A DNA stretch of 64,000 bases from Winogradskyella jejuensis (GCF_900129745.1 NZ_FQWS01000002.1:1054001-1118000); one strand, 5' to 3'. Shown: positions 9,728 to 18,501, counted from the first letter of the stretch. Numbers and translations: made by a program. The notes: generated by a model not told the origin, from the sequence alone.

Positions 9728-10156
9728 ATGTTTAGCAAAGAAGAAAGCCGAAAACTGCGAGAAGACTTTTGGATAAGCTTCGGGAAATCCTTTCCTAGAA
9801 AGTGGTTGCTTTACAACACTAAGATTAAAGGTCTATCTTTTAAGTTCTATTTTGATACCAAAAAAGCTTTTGTTTCACTAGACCTTGAAGACGATTTAGA
9901 AAACCGAATTAATTGCTGGGAAAAGCTTGAAGCCCTTAAAGGCATTCTTCATTCTGAATATCTTCCTGATGCTATTTACGAAGAAGAGTTTTACCTAGAT
10001 AATGGTAAAGAAATTTCTAGAATTTATATTCCTCTTGAACAAAAAGTATCCATTCATAACAAAAATACATGGCGCGATGTTATGGAATTCTTTTTTGAAA
10101 AAATGTCGTTGTTTGAAGCTTTTTTTGAAGAATATAGAGATATTATTAAGTCGTAA
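9728..10156 (+). CDS. DUF4268 domain-containing protein
   Basis: This is a 142-residue soluble protein with no signal peptide. It matches the DUF4268 pattern (FSKEESRKLREDFWISFGKSFPRKWLLYNTKIKG split over the first 35 residues). It is rich in aromatic and charged residues and has an alternating alpha/beta look. The family occurs widely in Bacteroidota, also as a C-terminal module of some nuclease-like proteins, but no function is established for the stand-alone form. The start codon abuts the ZIP stop, so the two are probably co-transcribed. Confidence 0.75.
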   Translation: MFSKEESRKLREDFWISFGKSFPRKWLLYNTKIKGLSFKFYFDTKKAFVSLDLEDDLENRINCWEKLEALKGILHSEYLPDAIYEEEFYLDNGKEISRIYIPLEQKVSIHNKNTWRDVMEFFFEKMSLFEAFFEEYRDIIKS

Positions 10157-10188
10157 ACATCGTACATCTAGCTTAACCCCTTTTTTAT

Positions 10189-10210
10189 TACCTTTAAAGC
10201 TAATCAGCTT
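10189..10210 (+). promoter_or_regulatory. Promoter-like TTACCTTTA box and short inverted repeat
   Basis: TACCTTTA (10189-10196) is a 7/8 match to the -7 box TAnnTTTG. It is followed at once by AAGCT-AATC-AGCTT (10197-10210), a perfect 5-bp inverted repeat at the likely transcript start, about 19 bases before the ATG at 10229. Confidence 0.3.
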
Positions 10211-10228
10211 AACTAAATCATCAATATC

Positions 10229-11521
10229 ATGAAATACTTAAAGTATATACTAGGAATAATAGCTATTCTCGCTATAGGATTTTTTCTTTTAGGTGTCATT
10301 AAATCTGAGGTTTCTTACGATTGCCAAGTTATTGTAGATAAACCGCTTGCCGAATCGTGGGCAGTGAGCCAGGACGAAAGTAAAATGGCAGATTGGTTAG
10401 AAGGCTTCCAAAAGATTGAGCATATCAGCGGAACGCCAGATTCTGTTGGTGCTGTATCAGATGTTCACTTTATAACAGAAGGTCAAGAGATGGTTATACG
10501 AGAAACAATTACTGAAATTGTACCCAACGAGTCGGTGGCCATGACGTTTACTTCAGATTTCATGGACATGGACTATAAACTTAGTATGAATGCTGTAGAT
10601 GGAAAAACTAAAATTAGTTCTAGCACTAATGCCAAAGGTAATGGTATGTTTTCAAAATCGTTAATGGCTTTAATGAGTAGCTCTATAAAAGAACAAGAAG
10701 AAACAAATCTGGCAAATCTTAAAAAGGTAATTGAAGAAAATGAAAGTACGACTCCAACGCTTATTTCTGAAACTCTAGAGCTTACACATTGCGAATCTGC
10801 AGTTTATGACGCGCAGAATAATAGAATTTATGCTTCGCTTATTGGTAATCGAGAAGATGGTGATGGCTCAGTAGCGACTATTGGCTTAGATGGTAAAATC
10901 CTGAATAAAACTTTTGTAGCAGGACTAAACGACCCAAAAGGTATTGCTATAACAAAAGATAAATTATATGTCTCTGATGTTACTGAACTTGTTGAAGCAG
11001 ATTTAAAAACAGGTAAAATCTTAAACAAATATACTTCAGAAAGTATTGCATTTCTAAATGATGTGGCAATAGATAATTCGGGGAACGTTTATGTTTCAGA
11101 CACTAGAACTTCAGAAATATATCAACTTGGCACTAATGGTAACTTTTCATTATGGTTAGCCGACGCCGCTCTAGATAATCCAAATGGACTTTTGGTACAA
11201 GGCAATACCATGTATGTAGCATCATGGGGTTCTGCTCCAGAAGGTGGGCGTGTTTCAAAAATAGATATGAATACTAAATCTGTAGATTCTATTTCAACCA
11301 TAATAGGTAATCTCGATGGCATAAGACCATACGATGCCAACCGAATGATAATTTCGGATTGGAGAAGTGGAAACATTCATCTTATAGATGCAGAAGGAAA
11401 TACTGAAAACATACTTACAGTAGGTCAAAGTGTTGGAGATATAGCCTATGTTAAAGAAAAACAACTCTTATTATTACCCATGAATAAGCAAAGTCGTTTG
11501 TTGTTTTATAAATTGAAATAA
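10229..11521 (+). CDS. Membrane-anchored SRPBCC domain fused to an NHL/SMP-30-like beta-propeller
   Basis: The 430-residue protein has an N-terminal hydrophobic anchor (residues 5-23), a START/SRPBCC-like ligand-binding domain (about 30-170, polyketide-cyclase type) and a six-bladed propeller (about 180-430). The propeller repeats the pattern LNDPKGIAITKDKLYVSD, FLNDVAIDNSGNVYVSD and LDNPNGLLVQGNTMYVAS, as in NHL and SMP-30/gluconolactonase proteins. Each half is familiar on its own; their fusion in one exported protein is uncommon. It probably faces the periplasm. Substrate and activity are not evident; no lactonase metal ligands could be assigned by eye. Confidence 0.7.
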   Translation: MKYLKYILGIIAILAIGFFLLGVIKSEVSYDCQVIVDKPLAESWAVSQDESKMADWLEGFQKIEHISGTPDSVGAVSDVHFITEGQEMVIRETITEIVPNESVAMTFTSDFMDMDYKLSMNAVDGKTKISSSTNAKGNGMFSKSLMALMSSSIKEQEETNLANLKKVIEENESTTPTLISETLELTHCESAVYDAQNNRIYASLIGNREDGDGSVATIGLDGKILNKTFVAGLNDPKGIAITKDKLYVSDVTELVEADLKTGKILNKYTSESIAFLNDVAIDNSGNVYVSDTRTSEIYQLGTNGNFSLWLADAALDNPNGLLVQGNTMYVASWGSAPEGGRVSKIDMNTKSVDSISTIIGNLDGIRPYDANRMIISDWRSGNIHLIDAEGNTENILTVGQSVGDIAYVKEKQLLLLPMNKQSRLLFYKLK

Positions 11522-11526
11522 TCCGA

Positions 11527-12060
11527 ATGCAATTTGATAATTACCGAATACGATTATTAAAAAACACGGATTTAGAGGCCTATTACGGTATGGTGTCTAA
11601 AAACAGAAAACGTTTAGAAGATTTCTTTACCGGCACCACATCTAGAACTCAGACTTTTGAAGATACTAAAGTATTTCTGGCTGAAATGCTAGAAAGGGTG
11701 AATAAAAGAGAATACTATCCCTATTTAATAGAAGATATCAATACAAATACCATAGCGGGTTTTTTGGACCTCAAAAATGTTGATTGGAAAATACCAAAAA
11801 CCGAAATGGGACTCTACATTGATGAAGACTACGCCGATAAAGGTGTTTCATCCAAAGCATTTAAACTATTCTGCGACTATTGCTTTGATACACATGGCTT
11901 TAAAAAACTTTTCCTCAGAACACATCCTCAAAATTATCCAGCACGAAAAATTGCTGAAAAAGCGGGCTTTAAAAACGAAGGCACCATACGATGTGATTAC
12001 AAAACAACCTCAGGAGATTTAATAGACCTTGTGTACTATGGTAAATTGAGTAACGAGTAA
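11527..12060 (+). CDS. GNAT-family N-acetyltransferase (RimJ/RimL-like)
   Basis: This 177-residue acetyltransferase is of the GNAT_3 type. The region around MGLYIDEDYADKGVSSKAFKLFCDYCF (about 98-124, broken by acidic residues) is the acetyl-CoA-binding motif A equivalent. HPQNYPARKIAEKAGFKNEGTIR (about 138-160) is the typical motif B seen in RimJ/RimL and ribosomal-protein acetyltransferases. The substrate is unknown. It starts 5 bases after the propeller gene, so it is probably the last gene of that transcript. Confidence 0.85.
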   Translation: MQFDNYRIRLLKNTDLEAYYGMVSKNRKRLEDFFTGTTSRTQTFEDTKVFLAEMLERVNKREYYPYLIEDINTNTIAGFLDLKNVDWKIPKTEMGLYIDEDYADKGVSSKAFKLFCDYCFDTHGFKKLFLRTHPQNYPARKIAEKAGFKNEGTIRCDYKTTSGDLIDLVYYGKLSNE

Positions 12061-12072
12061 TTTCTGTAATAT

Positions 12073-12091
12073 TTGATATTAATTATATCAA
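12073..12091. promoter_or_regulatory. Perfect inverted repeat upstream of the DoxX gene
   Basis: TTGATAT-TAATT-ATATCAA is a perfect 7-bp dyad, 13 bases after the GNAT stop and 60 bases before the likely DoxX start. It could be an operator; it lacks the GC content and U-tract of a terminator. Confidence 0.3.
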
Positions 12092-12150
12092 CGTTGTAAG
12101 TATCTATATAAATAACTGACTTATTGCTCAATAACCAACTAGAATACTTT

Positions 12151-12549
12151 ATGAAATATATAAAACTCATCATCCGTATTGCAATAGCAGTCATTCTAAT
12201 TCAAACATTAAGATTCAAATTTACAGCACATCCAGATAGTGTTTATATTTTCACAGAGGTTGGCCTTGAACCTTATGGCAGAATTGGTATAGGTGTCGTA
12301 GAACTTGTTGCAAGTATTCTCATCTTAATTCCAAGGACAACATGGCTTGGGTCTCTTGCAGTAATTGGTATTATTGGCGGCGCAATAATGATGCACCTTA
12401 CCCAATTAGGAATTGAGATTAATAATGATAATGGATTATTGTTTTACACGGCAATTGTAACATTTTTATTAAGTGTAGTAAGCTTGTGGTTTGCACGAAA
12501 AGATATCCCTATAATTGGTAAAAAATGGTTTTCTGCTCATAGTAACTAG
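12151..12549 (+). CDS. DoxX-like small membrane protein
   Basis: This is an inner-membrane protein of about 132 residues with four hydrophobic helices and the DoxX-type pattern (RIAIAVILIQTLRFKF at the start, then GRIGIGVVELVASILILIPRT). The ATG at 12151 is preferred over an in-frame TTG at 12124, because the latter would add a polar nonapeptide before the first membrane helix. DoxX relatives are often linked to quinone or sulfur redox chemistry, but no partner gene is adjacent and the role is unassigned. Confidence 0.75.
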   Translation: MKYIKLIIRIAIAVILIQTLRFKFTAHPDSVYIFTEVGLEPYGRIGIGVVELVASILILIPRTTWLGSLAVIGIIGGAIMMHLTQLGIEINNDNGLLFYTAIVTFLLSVVSLWFARKDIPIIGKKWFSAHSN

Positions 12550-12583
12550 TCCATGCAACTTTATCCTATTTATTCAATTTGAT

Positions 12584-12591
12584 TACCTTTA
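12584..12591 (+). promoter_or_regulatory. Promoter -7 candidate for the VOC gene
   Basis: TACCTTTA (12584-12591) is a 7/8 match to TAnnTTTG, 28 bases before the VOC start. TTTA at 12560-12563, 20 bases upstream, could serve as the -33 element. Confidence 0.35.
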
Positions 12592-12619
12592 GAATATCAA
12601 TTTCTAAACTCAATCAATT

Positions 12620-12991
12620 ATGAAACTCGGAGCATTTTCAATAAGCTTAAGCGTTAAGGATATAAAAGCCTCTAAAGAATTTTATGAAACCTTAGGATTC
12701 TCAGTATTTGCTGGAGATATGGAACGGAATTATCTCATTATGAAAAATGGTGACACCATTGTAGGTCTATTTCAAGGCATGTTTGAGCAGAACATTCTCA
12801 CCTTTAATCCTGGTTGGAATCAAGATGCTGAAACACAAGATAATTTTGATGATGTAAGAGCTATACAACGGCATTTAAAGGCCTCTGGTATAAAACTCAT
12901 CAAAGAAGCAGACGCTAATACTAAAGGTCCTGAAAGCATCACACTATTTGACCCTGATGGCAATACCATTCTAATTGATCAGCATGTTTAA
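12620..12991 (+). CDS. VOC-fold (glyoxalase/bleomycin-resistance type) protein
   Basis: The 123-residue protein has one vicinal-oxygen-chelate module pair. It begins with [23 protein letters not shown] (split around residue 20) and ends with [18 protein letters not shown], the two standard VOC signatures. Proteins of this length dimerise to form metal-binding sites. The substrate cannot be told. Its last four bases overlap the end of the hemolysin III gene on the opposite strand. Confidence 0.85.
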   Translation: MKLGAFSISLSVKDIKASKEFYETLGFSVFAGDMERNYLIMKNGDTIVGLFQGMFEQNILTFNPGWNQDAETQDNFDDVRAIQRHLKASGIKLIKEADANTKGPESITLFDPDGNTILIDQHV

Positions 12992-13614
12992 ATTACATAC
13001 TCGTAAATCATCATAAAATGACAAATGGCTCCTGCCAAAACAAAGAAATGCCAAATCACGTGATTGTAAGGTATTTTATTAATAGCATAAAACACGATGC
13101 CGACGGTATATAATAAGCCTCCAGCAAATAACCAAAGGATGCCGTTGGAATGCATAAGGTTAGACAAGGTCGTAAAGTCAAAAACAATTAACCAACCCAT
13201 GACCAAATACAGAAGCGTTGAAAATATTTCGAACCGTCCTGTAAAAAAGAGCTTTAAGATTACACCAAAAAGGGCTATTCCCCATACGGCATAAAATAAC
13301 GGCCAACCTAGACTGTCTGGCAACATTATTAACAAAACTGGCGTGTAAGTGCCAGCTATAAGAAGATATATGCTTATATGATCAACAACCCTAAATTTCT
13401 TTTTAAGGGTTTCATTAGTCACTGCATGATATAAAGTCGATGCTAAAAACAAAATAATTATAGACAACCCATAAACCACAACACTAAACAAATACCAAGG
13501 TTTTGAGCTATCAACATTTACGATTAAAGCAATTAAGCCAATTACTCCTAGCAAAGCTCCTACTCCGTGAGACCAAGCATTGAGTAGCTCTTCACGTTTA
13601 GACTGCACGCTCAT
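12988..13614 (-). CDS. trhA: Hemolysin III / PAQR-family membrane protein
   Basis: This integral membrane protein of 208 residues has seven hydrophobic helices. PAQR/hemolysin III hallmarks are [16 protein letters not shown] near the N-terminus, the STLYHAV segment (about 60-66) and [19 protein letters not shown] near the C-terminus, which supply the conserved metal-binding Ser/His residues. In some bacteria this family (TrhA) affects membrane energetics and lipid homeostasis; real haemolysis is doubtful. It follows the DUF4294 gene with a 2-base gap, so the two form an operon. Confidence 0.88.
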   Translation of the reverse strand: MSVQSKREELLNAWSHGVGALLGVIGLIALIVNVDSSKPWYLFSVVVYGLSIIILFLASTLYHAVTNETLKKKFRVVDHISIYLLIAGTYTPVLLIMLPDSLGWPLFYAVWGIALFGVILKLFFTGRFEIFSTLLYLVMGWLIVFDFTTLSNLMHSNGILWLFAGGLLYTVGIVFYAINKIPYNHVIWHFFVLAGAICHFMMIYEYVI

Positions 13615-13616
13615 AA

Positions 13617-14297
13617 TTACTTCTTGGATTTTTTAGGATTAAGCCATTTATCAGTCAAATCGTAATAATCGATGTCAAAGGCTGGGTCTTGCCGTTCTAA
13701 TTGCCCATTCTGGAATGCGCGAAGCAAAATATCCTCTATTAAAAAATCCTCTTCAACATCTAGTGGAGCAAATTCACGCTTTAGTTTAATGTCAAACAAG
13801 CTTGCGGTATTATTGTACCAAAACGCACGCCAACCGTTACGTAGTTCTTTTACCAATTGAAAGGCTGTTTTTCCTGTTTGCCGGTGAATTAATTTTACCA
13901 AAATTTGTCCTTCTGTTTTAGTGAGTTTCTTAAGTTCTGCTGAAAATTCTTTTTCTATAAACTTTTGAACTTTTTTCGCATGTTTCTTCTTCTTTCTGCG
14001 CTTACTGAATTTTTCAAGCTCTTTGTTTAGCTCCACTAAACGCTCAGCAGCCATTTTAGCATAAGGATAAACTTTAAGCGTCTTTCGTTTTAATATGTAG
14101 TAACGGACACGCTCATCCTTAGTTTTTAGGCTAAGCCTTGGTAAAACAATAACTTCATCAAGGTCAATGGCTTTTTTAAATAGCGAATCGCCTTCGACAC
14201 GGATATATTTATCTGCAAGCGTATCCTGTGGCACTGGCTCTATCTGTGCAAACAAAAGCATTGGAAAACAAACAAATAATGTGAGTAATTGTTTCAT
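13617..14297 (-). CDS. DUF4294 domain-containing exported protein
   Basis: The 226-residue protein has a signal peptide (MKQLLTLFVCFPMLLFAQ) and a DUF4294 region containing a very basic stretch (RRKKKKHAKKV, about 100-110). The second half (KTEGQILVKLIHRQTGKTAFQLVKELRNGWRAFWYN, broken over about 125-160) is strongly conserved in Flavobacteriia. The function is unknown; export to the periplasm is predicted. It is the first gene of a two-gene operon with the hemolysin III gene. Confidence 0.8.
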   Translation of the reverse strand: MKQLLTLFVCFPMLLFAQIEPVPQDTLADKYIRVEGDSLFKKAIDLDEVIVLPRLSLKTKDERVRYYILKRKTLKVYPYAKMAAERLVELNKELEKFSKRRKKKKHAKKVQKFIEKEFSAELKKLTKTEGQILVKLIHRQTGKTAFQLVKELRNGWRAFWYNNTASLFDIKLKREFAPLDVEEDFLIEDILLRAFQNGQLERQDPAFDIDYYDLTDKWLNPKKSKK

Positions 14298-14324
14298 ACC
14301 ATTAATTCATTGCTAAAACTGTTC

Positions 14325-14332
14325 CAAAACTA
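14325..14332 (-). promoter_or_regulatory. Promoter -7 box for the DUF4294 operon
   Basis: On the minus strand the sequence reads TAGTTTTG, a full match to TAnnTTTG. It lies 27 bases upstream of the DUF4294 ATG. No clear -33 element is seen. Confidence 0.45.
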
Positions 14333-14384
14333 CATTTTAGCACAAATCAAAATTAAGAATTTATCAATGCTATAACCCTAATTT

Positions 14385-14392
14385 TACCTTTA
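14385..14392 (+). promoter_or_regulatory. Promoter -7 candidate for the M42 peptidase gene
   Basis: TACCTTTA (14385-14392) lies 31 bases before the ATG at 14424 and matches TAnnTTTG at 7 of 8 positions. The same TTACCTTTA core recurs before two other genes in the window. Confidence 0.35.
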
Positions 14393-14423
14393 ATATTGTT
14401 ATTTTTAAGAAAAATTTATTCGC

Positions 14424-15512
14424 ATGGCAAAACAGAAATTACTCAACAAAAAGTCAATGGACTTTTTAGAAAAATACTTAAATAACGCATCACCTACAGG
14501 ATACGAATGGGAAGGACAGAAAATCTGGATGGATTATCTAAAACCTTATGTCGATGAGTTTATAACCGATACCTATGGTACTGCAGTTGGTGTTATTAAC
14601 CCAAAAGCAAAATTCAAAGTGGTTATCGAAGGACACGCAGACGAGATTTCGTGGTATGTCAACTATATTTCTGATAATGGTTTGCTTTACGTTATTAGAA
14701 ATGGCGGCAGTGACCACCAAATTGCACCAAGTAAGATTGTTAACATTCACACCAAAAAAGGCATAGTTAAAGGAGTGTTTGGATGGCCAGCTATTCATAC
14801 AAGAAATAAATCTAAAGAGGAGCCACCTAAACCAGACAACATTTGCATAGATATCGGTGCCAAAGACAAAAAAGAAGTCGAAAAAATGGGCGTTCATGTG
14901 GGTTGTGTGATAACCTATCCAGATGAATTTCATATCCTAAATAAAGATAAGTTTGTATGTCGCGCTTTAGACAACCGTATGGGTGGTTTTATGATTGCCG
15001 AAGTCGCTCGTTTACTTAAAGAAAATAAAAAGAAATTACCTTTTGGCTTATACGTTACCAACTCAGTACAAGAAGAAATTGGACTTCGCGGTGCCGAAAT
15101 GATTACCCAAACCATTAAACCAAATGTAGCCATTGTAACAGACGTAACACACGACACAACCACACCAATGATAGACCCTAAAAAGCAAGGTTTAGCGGAG
15201 ATTGGTGCTGGTCCTGTGGTGGCTTATGCGCCGGCGGTACAGCAAAAATTACGAGATTTAATTACAGATACAGCCGAAGAAAAGAAAATACCTTTTCAGC
15301 GTGCGGCCTTATCTAGAGCAACAGGCACAGATACCGATGCCTTTGCCTATAGCAATGGTGGCGTAGCTTCTGCTTTAATTTCATTACCATTACGTTACAT
15401 GCACACTACGGTTGAGATGGTACATAAAGACGATGTAGAAAACGTCATTCGCTTAATTTACGAGACGCTTTTAAAGATTGAAGATGGCGAAACGTTTAGT
15501 TATTTTAAGTAG
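14424..15512 (+). CDS. M42-family metallopeptidase (cellulase M-like aminopeptidase)
   Basis: The 362-residue cytosolic protein has the M42 pattern of metal-ligand segments: GHADEISWYV (about 72-81), RALDNRMGGFM (about 180-190, bridging aspartate), QEEIGLRGAE (about 212-221, catalytic Glu pair) and a terminal His in YMHTTVEMVH (about 329-338). These enzymes are large tetrahedral aminopeptidases that trim peptides released by the proteasome or Lon/Clp. Older annotations as endoglucanase are unlikely to be right. Confidence 0.9.
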   Translation: MAKQKLLNKKSMDFLEKYLNNASPTGYEWEGQKIWMDYLKPYVDEFITDTYGTAVGVINPKAKFKVVIEGHADEISWYVNYISDNGLLYVIRNGGSDHQIAPSKIVNIHTKKGIVKGVFGWPAIHTRNKSKEEPPKPDNICIDIGAKDKKEVEKMGVHVGCVITYPDEFHILNKDKFVCRALDNRMGGFMIAEVARLLKENKKKLPFGLYVTNSVQEEIGLRGAEMITQTIKPNVAIVTDVTHDTTTPMIDPKKQGLAEIGAGPVVAYAPAVQQKLRDLITDTAEEKKIPFQRAALSRATGTDTDAFAYSNGGVASALISLPLRYMHTTVEMVHKDDVENVIRLIYETLLKIEDGETFSYFK

Positions 15513-15543
15513 ATTGTTCAATATATAATATTTCAAGTCTGAA

Positions 15544-15551
15544 TAATTTTG
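15544..15551 (+). promoter_or_regulatory. Promoter -7 candidate upstream of the HEPN-like gene
   Basis: TAATTTTG is a full match to TAnnTTTG, 90 bases before the HEPN-like ATG. No -33 element is recognised at standard spacing. Confidence 0.3.
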
Positions 15552-15586
15552 GAATTTTGATGTGTTTCTGCATCCGTTAGAATATT

Positions 15587-15600
15587 GATTGTAAACAATC
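15587..15600. promoter_or_regulatory. Perfect palindrome upstream of the HEPN-like gene
   Basis: GATTGT-AA-ACAATC is a perfect 6-bp dyad in the leader of the HEPN-like gene. It is compatible with an operator or a small hairpin. Confidence 0.35.
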
Positions 15601-15641
15601 TATTCTATAAATATCTAGTGGTAAATAAATTTTGAAACTTA

Positions 15642-16079
15642 ATGGATTACAAAAAAACTTTGGACGAGGCAAGACAATTCAGAATTGCAGCTGCCATCTG
15701 TTTATTTGAACAAGAAGAGAGAAAATATTATCCTAAAATTGATAGATGGCTAATAATACCTGCAACCGTAAATTATGCATTAGCAATAGAATTATTTTTA
15801 AAATGTCTTTTGATTAAAGAAGGAAATCATAAAACTGGTCACAAATTATATGACTTATTTTTAGAATTAAAACCTAAGACACAAGAGCATATAATAAAAC
15901 TAACTAATTTACCACCAATAATTTTATTTCATGTAATTCTCAAAGCTCATTCAAATCTTTACGATGATTGGAGATATTTTTATCAAAAGAAAGGAGGAAA
16001 CAGCAATAGAATTGAATTTCAATTCTTAAAAGACTTTAGCAATGCATTAGATAAAACAATTTTTGATTTATACGGTTAA
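15642..16079 (+). CDS. HEPN-like small protein
   Basis: This 145-residue all-helical protein contains NYALAIELFLKCLLIKEG (about 45-62) and GHKLYDLFLEL, the helix-turn arrangement of HEPN-type proteins (AbiU2/MNT-HEPN neighbourhood), and ends with DDWRYFYQKKGG (about 111-122). I see no clear R-x4-6-H RNase motif, so catalysis is doubtful. There is no adjacent nucleotidyltransferase or antitoxin: the neighbours are housekeeping genes. It is more AT-rich than its flanks and bounded by palindromes on both sides, which hints at recent acquisition. A defence or stress role is inference only. Confidence 0.55.
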   Translation: MDYKKTLDEARQFRIAAAICLFEQEERKYYPKIDRWLIIPATVNYALAIELFLKCLLIKEGNHKTGHKLYDLFLELKPKTQEHIIKLTNLPPIILFHVILKAHSNLYDDWRYFYQKKGGNSNRIEFQFLKDFSNALDKTIFDLYG

Positions 16080-16085
16080 AACCGT
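16072..16085. repeat. Perfect palindrome over the HEPN-like stop codon
   Basis: ACGGTT-AA-AACCGT is a perfect dyad spanning the stop codon at 16077-16079. There is no following U-tract, so it is a poor terminator. Confidence 0.4.
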
Positions 16086-16112
16086 GATTCATAGCAAGAA
16101 TAAAACACAAAT

Positions 16113-17264
16113 ATGCCACTAACCCAACAAAAACAGCTTTTCAACATCTCAGAAGACTTGACCTATCTCAACACGGCGAGCTTCTCTCCTGCTTTTAAAT
16201 CTGTTGAAGCTGCTGGTATAGAAGGCATGAAACAAAAAAGCAATCCGGAGCTACGGCAAGCCTCAGATTTATTTGAGCCTGTTGTAGCATTACGAAAATT
16301 ATTTGCGCAACTAATTAATGAAGACGATTACAACCGTGTTGTGACTTTGCCTTCCGTGTCTTACGGTATGGCCAATGTGGCGAATAATATTGAGTTAAAA
16401 GACGATGACGAGATTATAATTATAGAAGAGCAATTTCCTAGTAATTATTACATCTGGGAAGATTTGGCTAAACGCTACAACGCCAAAATTGTAACGATTT
16501 CGCAACCAGAAACTATTGAGGATTGGAATGCGTCTCTACTCGAGCAAATTAACCCAAAAACGGCTTTAGTCGCCATTGGTCATATCCATTGGGCAAACGG
16601 CTATACTTTTGATTTAAAAGCCATCAGAGCAAAAACAAAACAGAATAACGCGCTCTTCGTCATCGACGGAAGTCAATCTATTGGCGCGCTTCCGTTTTCT
16701 ATAAAAGACATTCAACCCGATGCACTAATTTGTGCTGGCTACAAATGGTTGTTTGGGCCTTATGGTTGCGCGTATGGGTATTACGGCTCGTACTTTGATA
16801 ATGGCAAACCTATTGAGCAAAACTGGGCAAACCGATTGGGAAGTGAGAATTTAGCTGGCCTAACAGCCTATCAATCGCAATACAAACCCAAAGCCAATAG
16901 ATATGCTATGGGCGAAAGCGGAAGTTTCATTTATGTAAAAATGCAAACCGCCGCGCTTAAGGAAATTCTAAAAATTAAGCCTTCAGAATTACAAGAGTAT
17001 TGTCATAATATTTCACATAAAGTCTTAAAAGAGCTCAGTGATTTAGGGTTTACAAGTACTCATCCTGATTTTAGAGCTAAGCATTTGTTTGGTGTAAAAA
17101 TTCCTGAGTTTGTCAATGTAGACGATTTAAAAGCAGCATTGAAAGCTAATAACATTCATTTGTCTTTCCGAGGCGAATACATGCGTGTATCCTGTCATAT
17201 TTTTAATACCGAAGCCCATTTTGAAAAATTGGTAAACGTTGTAAAATCCGTAATCAAAGCGTAG
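16113..17264 (+). CDS. Class V aminotransferase (PLP-dependent, cysteine desulfurase-like fold)
   Basis: The 383-residue PLP enzyme carries the lysine in CAGYKWLFGPYG (about 209-220) and the preceding aspartate region ALFVIDGSQSIGALPF. The YKWL motif is typical of class V aminotransferases of the isopenicillin-epimerase/kynureninase-like group rather than IscS. The substrate is not determinable. The Nudix gene starts 2 bases after its stop. Confidence 0.85.
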   Translation: MPLTQQKQLFNISEDLTYLNTASFSPAFKSVEAAGIEGMKQKSNPELRQASDLFEPVVALRKLFAQLINEDDYNRVVTLPSVSYGMANVANNIELKDDDEIIIIEEQFPSNYYIWEDLAKRYNAKIVTISQPETIEDWNASLLEQINPKTALVAIGHIHWANGYTFDLKAIRAKTKQNNALFVIDGSQSIGALPFSIKDIQPDALICAGYKWLFGPYGCAYGYYGSYFDNGKPIEQNWANRLGSENLAGLTAYQSQYKPKANRYAMGESGSFIYVKMQTAALKEILKIKPSELQEYCHNISHKVLKELSDLGFTSTHPDFRAKHLFGVKIPEFVNVDDLKAALKANNIHLSFRGEYMRVSCHIFNTEAHFEKLVNVVKSVIKA

Positions 17265-17266
17265 TT

Positions 17267-17821
17267 ATGGATGAGCTATTAGACATAGTCGATGCAGAAG
17301 GACATCCAACGGGAAAGACCGCACTAAAATCCGAAATACATAAAAACGGATGGTATCATAACACCGTTCATTTATGGTTATATACCAATTCAGGTGAGAT
17401 ATTACTACAACAACGTTCACATAAAAAAGCCATCTATCCTTTACTTTGGGATGTTTCTGTTGCCGGACATATCGATGCTGGCGAAACGTTTACTGAAGCA
17501 GCTGTACGTGAAACGAACGAAGAAATCGGACTTCAACTTAAAGAAACGGACTTGATAAAGATTGGAAAACATTTGCATAAGTCAATCTATAATAATGGCG
17601 ACATAAAAGATTTTGAATTTCATCAAGTCTACATCGCTCAACTCAAAGTAGACCTAAATCAATTAACACCTCAGCAAGATGAAGTCGAAGCGCTTAAATT
17701 GGTTACTTTTAACGAGTTTGAAAACTTATTAAAACATAGTGAAACCAATTCGCATTTTATAGCTTCAAATAGTGCTTATTATAAATTCGTTTTAGAACAT
17801 ATTAAAAAACAACACATTTAA
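17267..17821 (+). CDS. Nudix hydrolase (YfcD/IPP-isomerase-like)
   Basis: The 184-residue protein has a complete Nudix box (residues 67-89: GHIDAGE, then seven residues, then RETNEEIGL), which binds Mg and hydrolyses nucleoside diphosphate-linked compounds. The start MDELLDIVDAEGHPTG and HLWLYT...LLQQRS resemble YfcD and type I isopentenyl-diphosphate isomerases, but the full Nudix box argues for hydrolase activity. Its TAA overlaps the ATG of the PrsW gene by one base (TAATG), indicating translational coupling. Confidence 0.85.
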   Translation: MDELLDIVDAEGHPTGKTALKSEIHKNGWYHNTVHLWLYTNSGEILLQQRSHKKAIYPLLWDVSVAGHIDAGETFTEAAVRETNEEIGLQLKETDLIKIGKHLHKSIYNNGDIKDFEFHQVYIAQLKVDLNQLTPQQDEVEALKLVTFNEFENLLKHSETNSHFIASNSAYYKFVLEHIKKQHI

Positions 17822-18501
17822 TGCAATTACTTCTACTTGCCGTCGCACCAATATTAGCTATTAGCACCTATATCTATCTGCACGACAAACACGAAAAAGA
17901 GCCTATAGGCTTATTACTTAAAAGCTTTTTTCTTGGTGCTATAGTCAGTGTTCTTATTGTTTTAACGCTTTATCTTTTTACTGGGCGATTTATACCTGTT
18001 ACGGATAAGTTTAGTGTTGTTCAACAATTTATTCAAGCATTCTTTGTGGTAGCACTATCAGAAGAATTTAGCAAGTATGTCATTGTAAAATATTTTGCGC
18101 AACCCAAAAAAGAATTTAACGAACCTTACGATGGCATCATGTACGCCGTAATGGTATCGATGGGCTTTGCTTGTACAGAAAATATTATGTATGTCTTTAA
18201 TGGTGGTACTGAAGTGGCTATTTTAAGAGCGTTTACAGCAGTACCTGCGCATGCGACTTTTGGTATTTTAATGGGGTATTTTATGGGCAAAGCTAAATTC
18301 TCTAAAAATAGGTTTCAATTGAATATGGCCGGTCTTTTCTTAGCCACGTTATTTCATGGTGCCTACGATTTCTTCCTGTTTATAAATTTTATTCCTGGCA
18401 TTTCAATAGGCGCATTTATTTCTCTAATAATCGGACTTATACTATCAAAAAAAGCAATGCTAAGACATCAAAATAACTCTCATTTCAACACTGATAAATA
18501 A
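17821..18501 (+). CDS. PrsW-family intramembrane metalloprotease
   Basis: This polytopic membrane protein of 226 residues contains the PrsW motifs: the EE pair in SEEFSKYVIVKYF (E81, E82), EPYDGIMYAVMVSMGFACTEN (about 101-121, split), PAHATFGILMGYFMG with the conserved His, and LFHGAYDF near the C-terminus. The family performs site-1 cleavage of anti-sigma factors in Bacillus and belongs to the CAAX-protease superfamily. No anti-sigma factor is adjacent; the target is unknown. Confidence 0.87.
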   Translation: MQLLLLAVAPILAISTYIYLHDKHEKEPIGLLLKSFFLGAIVSVLIVLTLYLFTGRFIPVTDKFSVVQQFIQAFFVVALSEEFSKYVIVKYFAQPKKEFNEPYDGIMYAVMVSMGFACTENIMYVFNGGTEVAILRAFTAVPAHATFGILMGYFMGKAKFSKNRFQLNMAGLFLATLFHGAYDFFLFINFIPGISIGAFISLIIGLILSKKAMLRHQNNSHFNTDK

